NCBI GenBank assembly: GCA_003427395.1
Contig: BFEA01000012.1
Span: 6,315,629 to 6,359,395 of the forward strand
Direction: 5' to 3'
Origin: Chara braunii
Taxonomy: Eukaryota > Streptophyta > Charophyceae > Charales > Characeae
DNA length: 43,767 bases
Below the pieces are notes generated by a model. The model made no database searches, was not told where the DNA came from, and saw only the letters and a list, made by a program, of their open reading frames with translations. The first letter of the stretch is position 1, and each line of letters starts with the position of its first letter. A program made the translations under genes and the position numbers. Positions 1 to 12,367 of the stretch are shown here, piece by piece.

Positions 1-1368
1 CGGGTGCAAAAGAAACGGCCACCCACCAGATTAGAGTGCATAAACGCCCTGCCTTCCTGGCAGGGCATCTTAAAAGAAAAACAGGAACTCAAAGAGTTCC
101 TCCGAATCTGGAGCCAGGGCCATTTGAATTGACAAAACTCCCAGTTCTCTTTCTTGTTTTCTTTTTTTTTCTCCCATTGTTGTTGTTGCTATTTTCTTCT
201 ACTCGTTTTTTCTTTTTTAACCAACTTCTAGTCGTTTTTTCCGTTGTGTCGGCGATGCAGAGAGTTCTGTCTACGTATGTGGAAACACCATTCGCCTTTT
301 TCGCTGGGCCCACCGGCATCCTGCCTCATCGCTTTGCGGGGCCTTCCCCAAGCGCTGATTTTCTCTTGTGGCGATGAATTTGTTTTGATGCACCGTTGGG
401 GCCATGTACTAGTGGTTTAAGGGCATATGTGTGTCAATATATTCGCCTTTAGTTTAATGTTCGCAGGAAATATAAAGTTATGGGTTTAAGGTGCTGGAAA
501 CTAACTAGGCATACAAGTTCATGTTTTGAATGTACACTACTTTTATGTGAATAGAGTGGTTAGTCGGATGTCCTAGTCGACCGGCGTAGAACCACGCTTG
601 GAAGAACACTGCCCCATCTGTTGCGCTTGGTAGAGGTAAGTTGTACCACGCTGGACCCTCTCCTGTCGTAGGGACTCGTGAGACTTATAGTTGACGCACT
701 TGCCCGGAGCAGAGAAGCTTCATGTGTTTTGTAACATGCCGAATTCTACGCAACGCGGCAAAGCGCGAGGGTCCCCTCTAGGGGACCAATGCACTCGAGA
801 GGTGGTGCCGTTGCCGCGGATCTCGACTTCGTCCCGGGATCCTTTCCAAACTTTTGATGGGTGGATGTGTTTAGTGATGCGACAACAGAACTATCATTGG
901 GTCGTGTTAACACTATCGTCTTTACGCAAAGTATAATGCATCTTTAAAACCGTGGTAATTTTAAAGTCGAACCCTCACGATCAAGGCTAGCAATCTAGTG
1001 GACCATGGTGTTGTTGGCTTCAATCATCCGTGTGGAGGCCTAGCGAATAGGGGTGCAGTTTTCGAGGCGTCATGACTATTAGTGCCCAAATTCAGCCCAA
1101 TTATCTTTAGTTACAGAAGACAGTCGTCGGCAGGAGCAAAGACTAGGTAGATAGCACATGCCTGAGAATTGGTAGGTTCGGGCTCATGTTAGGTAAGGGG
1201 TGTTGACGTCCTTATCTAGAGGTTGGTGTTGGGTTGTTCAGGCCGTGTCTGCGTGTGAGGTTCGCTGAGGAGGCTATTACACTTCGGGAAATAGCGAGTG
1301 GTGTTTTTTTTCAAGTATGGGTCATATTTGCTTGTGAGATCCTTGGTAAGCATGAGGTATTTGCCTAT
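1..1368. other. Intergenic stretch, no gene seen
   Basis: No reading frame here shows a recognisable domain or convincing protein-like composition. There is a T-rich block at about 150-245 with several T runs. A consensus-like splice donor (GAG/GTAAGT) occurs near 633, but no open coding exon leading into it was recognised. The 11-mer ACTAGTGGTTT at 408 recurs at 2760 and, as a 10-mer, at 2561. Confidence 0.5.
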
Positions 1369-1438
1369 CCTGGGCTAGCAATAACCTGTCAATAGGCTAT
1401 TGTCCTGGGTTAGCAATAACCTGTCGATAGGCTATTGT
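1369..1438. repeat. 35-bp tandem duplication with internal hairpins
   Basis: Two adjacent 35-bp units (1369-1403 and 1404-1438) differ at only two positions. Each unit contains a short imperfect inverted repeat (CAATAACCT with AGGCTATTG, 8 of 9 pairs, six-base loop), so the array could form two neighbouring small hairpins. No coding context. Confidence 0.85.
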
Positions 1439-2789
1439 TCCTGGCCTGGGAAGCGATGGTTGGCCAATATGTCTTTGCGAGCTGACCTCATTTGGCACCT
1501 ATCACGATACGGTTGCCCGCATATGTGCATGGAGGTAAGATTTGAAACATTCTACACGTACTAGTGGACAGTTTAGCTAGGGGATTATCTACTCGAGTTA
1601 GTTTTAGCAATAGGAAGTCCTATACATGTAATTATAGGTGCTAAGTATGCATGGTGCTAGTAATGCGAACGGGTAGCTTGCTTTATACATTCTGTTAGTT
1701 GCAATATGGTTGGAGGTTGTTCATGTTATCATCCACTTGGGGCAGATTATTTGGAACCTTGGTAGGTCACAATCCGTCGGGAAGGCTGTTGTTATGCATT
1801 AATGATTATTCAGGTCTTTTTTACATTATTTCCTTATTACTGTGTAGCCGCTGATTATGCCGAGCATATAGTCGGGCAGTTAACTTTTTAGAGTTGCGTG
1901 CTAAATGTCCTATTGTCATATTTGGCGCCCATGTTGGCCAATACAATAATGTACTGTCATTTTAGTCTATATAACCACTCCCTGCTATACGCTGCATTAT
2001 GGTTTGGGGTGTCTACTCATGCCATTCATCTACCATCTATTCTTTTAGCGCGATTTCGGTTATACGGGGAACTTATACCACGCGGGGCTGAGAGACGACA
2101 AATGCCCTCGACACCGGGAGGCATCGGGAGGAAAGTTCCTTGTGAATCTCCTATTGTGCAACACCTCCGTTTTCTTGTGAATCAGGCATGAAAGTTCCTT
2201 TCGCATCTCCGTTACGGAACCCACAAAAAAGTGGAGACGGCAGCTGTATTTAAATATGTCTGCCAAGGGCTGATGGGGAAGGATATTCAGTACCTGCCCA
2301 ATGTAGCATGGCATTACGTTGCAGTTGCAGCCCACAAGGAGGAGGACAATTCAGGGGTCTGAGACGGTGAACTGGAAATTATGGCCCCGTTAGCCAGATC
2401 GCCCAAGAAGGCGCTCGTGGACTAGAGGGATCACCTCTGGGTGGGCTTGGCAGAACTCGTTCTCGCTACGCGATGGACAATCTCAGGCCGGAAGACGTTT
2501 GGGTATGTCGACTAACAAAGTCGTTTGTTAAACCGCGGCTTCAAAATTCACGGTACCGGTACTAGTGGTTCTCGACAATCACTTTTTCCCTAAAAAGATG
2601 AGCAGCAAATCCATGTACCTGTGACTTTTCTCACAATTTTTGTGCAAAATTTTGACCACGAAAAACCATTGAAGCTGGCACAGGCCAACGGCCCCCCTGA
2701 CCCGCCCCCGCAAGCTTGCAGACTCACAAGCATGTCAAAAAACATAACAGCTGCGAGAGACTAGTGGTTTGAAAAAAAGATGGGGAAAC
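1439..2789. other. Intergenic stretch, no gene seen
   Basis: Frames of up to 97 codons occur (for example 1898-2191 plus), but none resembles a known domain. No tandem or inverted repeat of note was found. Confidence 0.5.
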
Positions 2790-3094
2790 TTTTTTGAAAA
2801 TGCCCCTCCGACTTCCATTCAGTTGCGGTGTTGCCCCTCTGACGGCCGAGTTCCCCTGTCGCACCCCTCTGACGGTCAGCTTACCTTGTCGCAAGGTTGC
2901 ACTGCAGGCAGTTTCGGATTTGCCTGGATTAAGCATTGGGTCTTTTTGAAATGCCCCTCCGACTTCCATTCAGTTGCGGTATTGCCCCTCTGACGGCCTA
3001 GTTACCCTATCGCACCCCTCTGACGGTCGAGTTACCTTGTCGCAAGGTTGCACTGAAGGCAGTTTCGGACTTGCCCGGATTCAGCATCGGGTCT
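2790..3094. repeat. Nested tandem repeat, 151-bp unit with 30-bp sub-units
   Basis: The stretch from the TGCCCCTCCG motif at 2801 is repeated from 2952, a period of 151 bp, with roughly 90% identity by eye through to the GGGTCT motif that ends both copies. Inside each copy a 30-bp sub-unit beginning CCCCTCTGACGG occurs twice in a row, giving four sub-units in all. The plus strand is open through much of the array and would encode repeated PSDG and TLSQGC motifs, but this looks like a by-product of the repeat. Confidence 0.85.
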
Positions 3095-4146
3095 CACATC
3101 CAGGGGACCTATGGAGAGGACCTATGGAACTGTCTGAGATAAAGCAGTGGAGATCTGCTGCCGAATTGAAACCTAACCTGCATTCACTGTGGGGTGTTGA
3201 GGGGAAGCTGGAGTTGATTCTTCAAAGTTCAAAGCAAAAAGCTTTCCCGCAAATTTCGGTAGATTTTTTAATTGAGCAGTCGGAGTCCAGCTTGGATGAC
3301 AATCCACCTCACCGTCGCAATCTACCCCACAGTACAGCGAACTCATCATAGGCCATCTCTCTCACAGTGATTCTTCTCAAGGCTTTGTATTGGAAGTTGC
3401 AGATGCCGACTTGTCCCCGACAGGGCGACACCTGATGCGAACAGCGCAGTCCAAGGCGCTGCACAGCCTGAGGCTTATTGAACAAAATTGCCGTTCAGGA
3501 AATCGCCCTAGGAAAAGGACACCGTGACGCAGTCCTCCACCATCCAGACCAGTCTCCGGCTGGCTGAACTCGGGACACACCCTCTGCACTGGTCGTGGGA
3601 TGACCCACACTCATCCTGCAACGTTAGTCTGCAGGATTATGCACCTTCCATTGGGTNTCNTCNCAATCTCAGAAATCACACCGCTATACTCGAAAGTGAT
3701 GACATGTTGGCTCACAGAGAAACCCTCTGACAGGACAAGATCTGTGATATCGTGGCATCGGACATAGGAAGCAGTGAAACATATTCTTCCAAATCTGTGC
3801 ATCGTTTTAGTTCTCAAGTGCTGGTTTCGCGACCCCGACTCACCCAGCAGTTCCACAATGGCCTGCCTCCAGGGCAGGAATGTGCAAGTCCCCGGACCTC
3901 TTCTGGTCGTCGAACGCAGGAAGCAGATAGAAGCCAGCGACCATGTACGGTGTAACTCTGCAGAACCGAAACGGATCCGGGAAACGAGGACGCGGCTCAC
4001 ATTGACGAAAGATGGACGGAACGCAGCTGGTTTTCAGATGGAATCATTGGGATGGAAATTTTATACTGGTCCTACTGGATGCATTTTGCTTGCCAATATA
4101 CGTAGCTCTCTCAGTGCAAACTGCTATTTTGCTGTAGCTAGGAAGC
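3095..4146. other. Intergenic stretch with ambiguous bases, no gene seen
   Basis: Overlapping open frames of 60-130 codons occur on both strands (longest about 3611-4000 minus) without any recognised motif. Three single Ns lie at about 3657-3663. A short duplication of GACCTATGG is present near 3107-3127. Confidence 0.4.
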
Positions 4147-4480
4147 NNNNNNNNNNNNNNNNNNNNNNNNNNNNNNNNNNNNNNNNNNNNNNNNNNNNNN
4201 NNNNNNNNNNNNNNNNNNNNNNNNNNNNNNNNNNNNNNNNNNNNNNNNNNNNNNNNNNNNNNNNNNNNNNNNNNNNNNNNNNNNNNNNNNNNNNNNNNNN
4301 NNNNNNNNNNNNNNNNNNNNNNNNNNNNNNNNNNNNNNNNNNNNNNNNNNNNNNNNNNNNNNNNNNNNNNNNNNNCCAAGAACATGTTCGTGTTCATGCG
4401 TACGCAACGTTTTGGCGGGATCGGCCAGGTGGGCTGCAGAGCTCAAAATCATGGCGCAAACTGCTATTTTTGCTGTAGCT
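4116..4480. repeat. Assembly gap flanked by a direct repeat
   Basis: Positions 4147-4375 are N. The sequence GCAAACTGCTATTTT followed by GCTGTAGCT ends just left of the gap (4116-4139) and recurs right of it (4456-4480, one extra T). The flanking copies suggest either a repeat that collapsed the assembly or the same sequence placed on both sides of a scaffold join. Confidence 0.8.
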
Positions 4481-4554
4481 TAACTGTTCCCTTGACGCTT
4501 GGGGTACCAGATATGTGTTGGCTAATTCTGGACACATCCAGTCCAGGAGCATCA

Positions 4555-4594
4555 AAGTCGCTTGTTGGCCGAACAAGTCGCTTGTTGGCCGAAC
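4555..4594. repeat. Perfect 20-bp tandem duplication
   Basis: A 20-bp unit beginning AAGTCGCTTG is present twice back to back with no mismatch. The perfection suggests a recent slippage event. No gene context. Confidence 0.9.
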
Positions 4595-4682
4595 ACCACG
4601 GGTACAATCCTCCACGAGTTCAAAGCGAGCTACGCCAAAGCTCCTTGTATAATCATTTGCCTCCAAGCGCAAAATCCAACGG

Positions 4683-5037
4683 TTCTGAAAAAATGGCAAA
4701 TCAATTGCTCCATCCAGGCAGCGGACCTGCAACCTGCTGATTGAAAATCATAACGCCTACCACAAGGCAAAGCGACGTGGTGTTTGGCTTGCGAACCCCT
4801 TGAGCTTAGCCTCAAGCAGACCCCTTGGTTGAAGTTGTGTCGGGGTACAGTGGGTCCGGGTCATGGTCGTATGTGTTGTAGTACTAACCATGCTGTGGGG
4901 GGGGGGGGGAGGAATTCGCATCTGCGAACTTCAGTTTCATCCCAGCACACTTTGCCTCGTGCCAGGTGTCCTGATTTTCAATCAGCAGGTTGCAGGTTCT
5001 ATGCCTGGAGGGAGCGATTGATTTGTGATTTTCAGAA
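4683..5037. repeat. Long inverted repeat (fold-back, MITE-like)
   Basis: The left arm (4683-4774) and right arm (4947-5037) are reverse complements over about 90 bp. They share a perfect core GCAACCTGCTGATTGAAAAT / ATTTTCAATCAGCAGGTTGC, with scattered mismatches and small indels outside it. The spacer of about 170 bp contains a G run at 4897-4909. The arms have no coding content. The structure fits a fold-back or MITE-like element, but no target-site duplication was identified, so the mobile origin is inferred. Confidence 0.75.
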
Positions 5038-5326
5038 TGCCCCAAAACCCCGCGGAATGATGGCTGTTAGTGCACAGTTGACAGGGTTGTATGCCGCACA
5101 CTTGGCATGGTTTCCTCCATGGATCAATAACAGGTCAGGTACACATTGAGTACAGGGATGGACAACATGAGAGGCATGCTCTACACGCAAATATCGAAGG
5201 AGCACGCAAGTCTACCTAAACATATATCAACGTGACCACATGCGCTGTTGCAAGGAAGACACCATGATGGTATAAAACTTGGCTACTGGAGGCTTAATCA
5301 TGGTGTGTGTGTACGTGTATGTCGGC

Positions 5327-5327
<1 letters not shown>

Positions 5328-5363
<36 letters not shown>
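5328..5363. repeat. GA microsatellite
   Basis: About 17 consecutive GA dinucleotides preceded by a short GT-rich stretch (5302-5320). Confidence 0.95.
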
Positions 5364-5368
<5 letters not shown>

Positions 5369-7026
5369 GTGGAATACCTATACAACAGCTGCTGAGGAGA
5401 AGGCAGCTGACAAGATGGTGAGGCAGCATGACATGGACTGAAGGAGATGGACAGAACCGGTGGTAAAGTCCTCCGGTGCTGATAAGAGCAGGCACAGTCA
5501 GAAACCTAGGGCAATAGAACCGGAATGGCAAGTGGGAGCGGAATCATCTACTTCATAAGACCTGCAGAGGCTAGACTGGGCAACAAAGCCAACCATAGGG
5601 AAAGAGCAAAGAGCAGGCCACTGCAAAGTGCACTCTCTTCACGAAAAGTACACATGCATCTGGGCTGAAACACAATTAAACCGTCACAAGGAGGAGAAGC
5701 AAGCAATAAGTTCGTCAGTGAAAGCTACCTTGCATACACAGCAGGTTACAGTTCCATCGTTTTTCCTCTTTTTTTGCGCCCCATCACTTTTTTGAAGTTT
5801 TTTTCCCTTTTTCCTTCTTGTTATAGAATACGATTGCCGTTGTTATCATGCTTTCCACAGCTTCAATAACAATCAAAAGCCTAAAAAATGCCCTTTCCTC
5901 GGAGAAAAGGCAAAAAAAACTTAAAAAAAAGTGTTGCCATCAACAGATTTGACTTCATGAGATGATAACAAGGTTGTTCATATACACACTGCAGTGCGTT
6001 TCACTTGACGATAATGGATCTTCCTGGGTGGACCTGGTGGAGTGACAATTTTGGAGAAGACCAATAAATTCCCCCTACTTTGCAAATTTCTCCCTGGCTA
6101 CAAAAAAAAATTAGGAAAATTTGAAATTTCAGCTGACATGAATGTTGCCAGGCCAAATAAGCCTCGAGCCATCCACGCTCATTACGCTGCACCAAACGCT
6201 CACAGGAGTCACAGCCTGGAGACACCTCACAGAATTTTGAAGTCTCAAAACCGTCTTTCATGACAGGAGCATACGCGCTGCATTTTCTCAAGGCCCATGA
6301 CAGATGTGACTGCAGTTGAGAACCGCGACACGCGCACGACATTCAACCTGGCTGATAGCCTCGGTCCGAGTGAGTTCCACTGTGGGAAAGTCAACAAAGG
6401 GAACTACTACACGCACGATGAAGTAGATTCAAGATTCGCGATGTAAGATATCAAGCAGCCAGCGTCCTCTAGTGCTGCATTTCTGCAAATTTCAACCTCA
6501 CGACCCCAAAGATTCCCATCCTTAAGATTTCAAGCGGGAACCTACCCTTGGTGCTCTCTTTCTCCAGACTGACGCTCATGTGAAGCAACCTTTTCTCGTG
6601 ACGGCCGTTTTCCCATTCTTCGTTCCTCCCTTCCCCCCCCCCTCTCCCCCCCGTCAACACACCCACACACACAAGTGCACACCCTCTCCAGCTGCTTCAG
6701 ATAACCCTAGGAGACATCAAGAACGACCCAGACACAGACAGGCAGCTGAAATAAGCAAGAAAAGGAATGGGAAACCACAGCAACAGAATGACGGAGGATG
6801 GAAACATTATTTCGAGGCACTGAATAAGGAAATATTCAAATATCACAAAAGGAGCTGGATGGACACCGATAACAACAACACTTGGAATCCAAACGGCAGG
6901 GAGGATTGACAGGAAAGCGAGGGGGCAGAGAGGGACAGGGGTAGCAGGGGGCATGTCACACGTGCACACACAAAAACAGAGAAAAAGAAAAAAAGTGCTC
7001 ATCTTCCTTGCAAAAGAAAAAACTTC
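5364..7026. other. Intergenic stretch, no gene seen
   Basis: AT-rich stretches with A and T runs (5760-5935), a C-rich stretch at about 6633-6652 and a short CA run near 6655-6675. Open frames of up to 113 codons lack recognisable motifs. The plus frame ending at 6909 has a mixed polar composition, but neither splice sites nor a domain support it. Confidence 0.5.
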
Positions 7027-7034
7027 AAAAAAAA

Positions 7035-7097
<63 letters not shown>
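7027..7097. repeat. Poly-A followed by GA microsatellite
   Basis: A run of about 17 A (7027-7043) passes directly into about 27 GA repeats. An A run followed by a microsatellite is a common relic of a retroposon tail, but no retroposon body was recognised next to it. Confidence 0.95.
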
Positions 7098-7100
<3 letters not shown>

Positions 7101-10100
7101 TCGAGGAGTGTTAGGAAGGGTACAGTGGATGGTGTGGAAAGAGGGTAGGTTCAGGCAGGAAGCGGGTGCAAAAATGGGGCAGAAGAGGGCAGGCAGAAAG
7201 AGGGCAGGCACAATGTAATGTGGGAGAGTGACTGCAAAGTTGATTTCAGTGATCCCAGTATGCACAAAGCTAGAAGCAAGTCCATCTGAAAGAAAAAAAA
7301 CAAATTCAAAAGGGCCGCCATCTGTAGAAGAGTGATGTGACACCTTTGCACTTATCCTGTGAGTGTGTCGTCCATAATTTGGGCTATACCCGTGTACAAG
7401 AGGATGCTCGAAACACATGACTTCACCTTGGAATGGCTGAGTACAAAATGCACTATGTGACTCCACTCCACAGTAAAATCGTTATCTCAGTGAAGTCTTT
7501 TTTACCTCAGTGATACCAGTCGCCAAGCCTTCTCCCATGGCCCTTGAAATTCCAGCTACACACTGACAGGGGTTGCGGATTCCGCCACCCACCCCGACCG
7601 ATCGAGCGTTTTCGAAACCACCCCAGCTTGTGGAGTTGGAACATCTTTCAAGAGAAGAGCGAACGAGTGAATGGTTGCGGACCGTCACTTACCTCAAACG
7701 GTTTTCGAAGCCAATGTTTGGGCGGCAAGAAACAATAAACTCTGCCCCAAATGAGATTCCCATCCAGCTTGTATGCTAACGACTCCCCGCACATTCCTGC
7801 TTAGTCCATAAGCTGTTTCGCCTCGCTCCAGATGCCCCTGAACTCCATGCTATCCGACAGAACTCCCCGAGGGAGTCTGAAAATCCTTTTTTGTGCGATA
7901 TGCAGGCATTAGTTAGCCTGTGTACTGCACTCTCGTCTGTACTGCAGACCGTCAATGGAGCTTCTCCGCTTTCCCGCCCAGAACCCACCATCCATCCATC
8001 CATCAGTGAAGGTGCTCCTCACTTTCTGCAGGCGTGGATTTACGAAGGACCGCTTCCTCTGATGATTGATTACTGTACATATGCCAACGCGCCTTGACAT
8101 GTCTTCATGCAGGTTGCAGTGGTGAAATCCACGTCTGCCTCCGTACCAGGCTCAAAAAGCTCCCCAAGGGAGAAATACACGTCTCCTTCCCCTCACTATC
8201 ACCTATGATGCAAGCCCCTGAGGGAGGGACATAGGGAACAGGTTCCCAGTCAGTTCGACATTGATGAGGATCTAGCAGCAGCCTCTCCGGTTCCAGTTGT
8301 CATACCAGCACTATCCAGTCGTCATGCCAGCATTAACGACCTTTCCTACCAAACGTAGGTAGGCTTTTTTCAAAGAATTGAAATCCATACCAGACGGGCG
8401 TTCTCAGCGCATTTCGCTCTCCTTTCGCTTAAAAATAGCGCACTACCTGTAGGTGCCAGCCGGACCCAGCAGCACTGGTTTGCATTCGTTCCTAAATAGG
8501 AAGTTAAATCCGTGTCTTCAGAGAAAGGATCTGCCACATTTCGGTGAGTTGTTAGCTGCTGCACGGAGCTATTTATCCATTCGGACCACATGTTGTCGTC
8601 AACATCAACAGGATTGCCGATCAACGCATCTCTCCCTACCTACCTCCGTCCGTCCTGCTCCACCCCATGTACCTCTCCCCACTCTCTCTCGCTACCAAGC
8701 TCCTTCCATCGTTCACAGCGCAAGAAAGGCAAGATGCCAACACAGTATAAAACAAAAGATCAGCGCTGGCCTGGAATAAAGCAAACAAACACACCACCAC
8801 CTGATTGCAACGAGCAGATTGCAAACGGATCAACTTAGCACAGGGGATGGGATGATGCTCAAGGCCCAGGGAACCGTGCATGGTGTTCATTCAGGATGGG
8901 TGTATCAGACCTGTTCACGTTTATAATAGAAAATCTCCAGAGGAAGGCAAGATAGAGAATGGATTGACAATGAAGCAGTCTGATTGGTTTGTGGAAGGCG
9001 GAAGACCAGCACCTTTGTGGATGCAGTCTCCCCCTCCCGTCACTCGTTCCCAGTGATCCCATGCCGCAAGCTGCATGGATGGCTGCATGATGTTTGAGAG
9101 AAACACCACTGGCCCAATCAATGAGTGGGATTGCAATTTGGAACAGAAAGTAATGCTACACTTCATTCCAGAATCCACCTCCCTGCCATGGACAAGGTAA
9201 GACGAAGGTACACGGCCACAGCTTGGGGGGCGGTGAGGAAGGACTTCATAAGGCGGGCAAGCACAGAAACGCTTATTTATATTACACCCAACACCCTCAG
9301 TGCTGAGAGAGATTTCAGCGGAAAAAGGAGACAACGCACTATGAAATCTGTGCGAAAAGAAGCAAGAAAATCCAGGAATCTTCGGATTTCTTCACCTCCT
9401 GATGAGGGAATGAGGGCGGCCCTCAGCCTCGAGTGTCATCCCAGCCGTTGATCTCGGATACAGAAAAACGAAGTCCGTCCGTCAATGCACGTCTGGCCTG
9501 AACGGCAACACAGCTATCCTCTGGGAATTGTCACCCAGCGATAACAGAACAGCGACTCGTGAACTCACTTCCACATTCAGTTGGGTCTCTGTACAAACAC
9601 GCGTGTAAGCGCGCGTGTCGTATTCAACGCGCATGTCGTATTCAACCCATCTAAAACGTGGATCCCTATCTCAACCTTCTTTTTTCCCGATGCGATCCTG
9701 GGCACTGGGGATAGCTCGTCGGCAACAGAAAGAAAGGCAAACTTGGTACGGAGACAGTGGCAGATGCTGCCGTGCGCAGCTTCCAAAAATAGATGGCACT
9801 CAGCACTGAAGCTGTGACTGGAGATTGAGAGTCGATAGGGCATGTGTTCATAGGTGGAAATTGTACAAAAGATGAGGTGCAAAAAAATATCCAGATCCAG
9901 TGGGGGGTCCTCTCTGGAAGCCTGCAGGAGGGTTGGATCTTGGAAGCAATATCGTCAAAAGAATCGAGAAAAGATCAAATGATGAAAATCAAATATGTGT
10001 CAGCTATTTACAAATCAGATTGTTTGGCCAATGCGGTGTGCACATGCATCGTCAGTTAAGCAGTCATGTACATGCTGGAGAATCGCGAGGAATGCTTGTT

Positions 10101-10458
10101 GCTTCCAGCTTGGTGTCCTCTGCACTTGTTCATTTTTGCTTGCGACAAGAGAGGAGGGGACAGAAGCCGGCAACCAATCTGGATTATAGACAAAAGAATA
10201 TCTGCCGCACAACAACAGGCAGGCTCCTGCGTAGAGGGCTGATGCGGCATTGCACACAGCATGTGGTGAAACCGTGAAACGGAGGGAGGGGAGATAGCTT
10301 CCTATCACATTCTTTGCGCCAAAAAAAGTGTGAAGGTCACCCCACCGATCACACATGGTCTACAACCAAGACAGGGGTTTCGGATTTCTACAGGTGCCAG
10401 AACGCTCCATGTCTGGACATCACCAACAAGAAACTGCTTCCGGGCAAACGCACGGAAC
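7098..10458. other. Intergenic stretch downstream of the ATOS-family gene
   Basis: This 3.3 kb lies 3' of the minus-strand ATOS-family gene and will include its 3' UTR at the right edge. No polyadenylation signal could be fixed. A minus-strand frame at 8370-8624 has exon-like composition and ends near a possible donor (CTACAG/GTAGTG), but it lacks a good acceptor. Short duplications such as GTCGTATTCAAC near 9617-9646 are present. No second gene can be supported. Confidence 0.5.
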
Positions 10459-12366
10459 TTATACACAATCGAAGTACTTGGGATTGCTTGGAAAGTCGTA
10501 CTCGACTCTCAGACGCTCGTTTCCGAGATCTGAGCCTCTCTGAGGGAAAATGACACGCAGATCTCCGTATATGTAGAACTTTCTAGAGCCCTTCTCACTA
10601 CTACTCCTACTTACCACACCTTGAACAGAGTTCACTCGAGGGCTCCGTCCACTGGTGTTCGCTGGTTCGACAGATCTATTGTCCAGCACCCAGTCAGGAA
10701 CGCCACATTTCCTGCCTACGACTCTCCCAGGATAATTGTCCACCCCATCTTCTGTTTGCTCTACGCCTGCACTCTTTGCTGTGTCAGGTTCCAGCCCCTC
10801 AAATTGCAGCTCACCAGTGGAGACCCCTTCTGAGTAGGCTGCCTCAAAATCCCTGCTGCTGTCAAAACCCTTGCACTCATCACGATTCCTTGCTGATGAG
10901 CGAGTGTGTGAGCAGATGAAGCGCACATGCATAGCATATCGCAATGAGCCAGCGATCCCACCACTGCTGCTTCCAGAAGCGTTGGAGAGTGCACCCACAT
11001 TCTTAGTTGCATGTTGTTCAGTCTGTTGCCTGATTGGCCCGCCTACTGCTATGTGCACCTTGTTCTCAGAGGAGACAGCAAAGACCTTCTGTCTAAGGAA
11101 CGTTTTCGTTCCTGCTGGCATGTCCGACAAATCATAGTCACAAACAAAGGTGTGGATTGGAGTCCTCTCTGGATTGTTGAGTACCAGCTGGATTCGACCC
11201 TTCACTGGTACACGATAACGACTGTTGCTATTACAGCTACCGCTGGAAGACCTCTCAAGCTTTCTCTCACAAAGGCCCTGTATTTCCAAACTTCTACTGA
11301 CCACAGTGCCTCTATCGTCCGTGGTCGGCATGCATAGGCAGGACAGGGAAGACTGTGGTTGGGGCATTGGTATCGGAGAACTTGCCTTTGCAATGGGGCT
11401 GCTGCTGCCAAACTGGAGGCGACAAGGAGAAAGGGATGTAGGCGACGAGGAAGGCCGTGCATACCCATGTGCTGATGACGGCGGTGACTGCACAGTTGCT
11501 GAGATCTCCGACAAAAATGGGCGATACATGTCACGCGATGAACATTGACCTGGTGGTGAGCCAGAACGGGGCCAATGGCCCTGCAGCGACGTGGACGTGG
11601 AAGGTGATGCCGGCACCGTCGTTGACAGTGGAGTGGTTGGAGGAGCCTCCAAGCTAATGCATGCGCTATACAGGAACGGTCCGTCGTTGAGACAGCTGAC
11701 TGCAAACGGAAGCTTTCGATGGGTGGGCGAACGACCACCGCCAACCACACTGAGCAATGCCAAAAACCCTCCCAATCTCTTCAGCGGACTAGCAGTAGAT
11801 ATACGCCCTGAGAGCAGGCATTCCTCATACGACCCCACGAGGGGCTTCCTCTTCTGCAGCAGGACAGCTCCTGGCCAACCACCCCTCCCACCATCCCTTG
11901 CGACATTTCCTGTGGAGTCGATGAACTCGTGCTCCCCATGCCAGCCAAATACTGCAGGGGGGGACGATGGGAGACCAGGAAGCAATGGCGAGGAGAGCTG
12001 ACCAGAGTACTTGAGCGAGTGCTTACTTGTTCCCAAAGACCTCCCCCTATCCGAGAGGCCGCAAGCTCTGCACACCTCCGATTCGTTTCTCAGAGCATCA
12101 GACACATCACCCGGCAGGCTCTTCCTAACAGGGATGGAGATGGGGAGACCTTTCCCCTCTTTGTTGAAGGAAGACCGCCTCGCAAGAAGCCAGGAAGACG
12201 TGCCAGTAACCTTGAGGGCAGAGACAGACCCATCAGAGGCCTGAGTAATGCAACGTGGGCCAAACTCGTGGGCCCCACCATGCAATAAAGAGGGGGAGAC
12301 AAGAACGACATCGCTCGTCTCCAAGTCATCGGCGACATCCTCATCAAGTCTCAAACCCAGTCCCAT
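10459..12366 (-). CDS. ATOS (Atossa/FAM214) family protein, 635 aa
   Basis: One uninterrupted frame encodes a protein with both diagnostic blocks of the ATOS/FAM214 family. Residues about 174-240 carry the DUF4210 (ATOS-like) signature, with [15 protein letters not shown], a hydrophobic [11 protein letters not shown] core and KLPFAVSCL. Residues about 384-429 carry the chromosome-segregation domain ([30 protein letters not shown]), continued by LRYAMHVRF (475-483) and [14 protein letters not shown] (597-610). The end, [13 protein letters not shown], resembles land-plant members. Ser/Pro-rich linkers separate the blocks, and an insertion of about 110 residues sits before the last motif. The ATG at 12366 was chosen because it has A at -3 and G at +4 and lies one base after a strong splice acceptor; the frame stays open 41 codons further without another ATG. 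The stop is TAA. In flies Atossa is a nuclear regulator of gene expression, and the Pfam name comes from a meiotic role in fission yeast. The plant role is unknown to me. No frame break or missing core motif was seen. Confidence 0.9.
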   Translation of the reverse strand: MGLGLRLDEDVADDLETSDVVLVSPSLLHGGAHEFGPRCITQASDGSVSALKVTGTSSWLLARRSSFNKEGKGLPISIPVRKSLPGDVSDALRNESEVCRACGLSDRGRSLGTSKHSLKYSGQLSSPLLPGLPSSPPAVFGWHGEHEFIDSTGNVARDGGRGGWPGAVLLQKRKPLVGSYEECLLSGRISTASPLKRLGGFLALLSVVGGGRSPTHRKLPFAVSCLNDGPFLYSACISLEAPPTTPLSTTVPASPSTSTSLQGHWPRSGSPPGQCSSRDMYRPFLSEISATVQSPPSSAHGYARPSSSPTSLSPCRLQFGSSSPIAKASSPIPMPQPQSSLSCLCMPTTDDRGTVVSRSLEIQGLCERKLERSSSGSCNSNSRYRVPVKGRIQLVLNNPERTPIHTFVCDYDLSDMPAGTKTFLRQKVFAVSSENKVHIAVGGPIRQQTEQHATKNVGALSNASGSSSGGIAGSLRYAMHVRFICSHTRSSARNRDECKGFDSSRDFEAAYSEGVSTGELQFEGLEPDTAKSAGVEQTEDGVDNYPGRVVGRKCGVPDWVLDNRSVEPANTSGRSPRVNSVQGVVSRSSSEKGSRKFYIYGDLRVIFPQRGSDLGNERLRVEYDFPSNPKYFDCV

Positions 12367-12367
12367 G

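Noticed and set aside
954-990. tRNA B-box-like GGTTCGA words (also near 10663, 20478, 21250 and 41345)
   Set aside because: None is flanked by complementary T-stem bases or an A box at the right distance, so no tRNA gene or tRNA-derived SINE can be supported.
408-2770. Word ACTAGTGGTT found three times (408, 2561, 2760)
   Set aside because: Flanking sequences share no further similarity and the word is too short to define an element.
8370-8624. Minus-strand frame that reads like an exon and ends near a CTACAG/GTAGTG donor
   Set aside because: The upstream edge is purine-rich and lacks a credible acceptor, and no homologous family was recognised.
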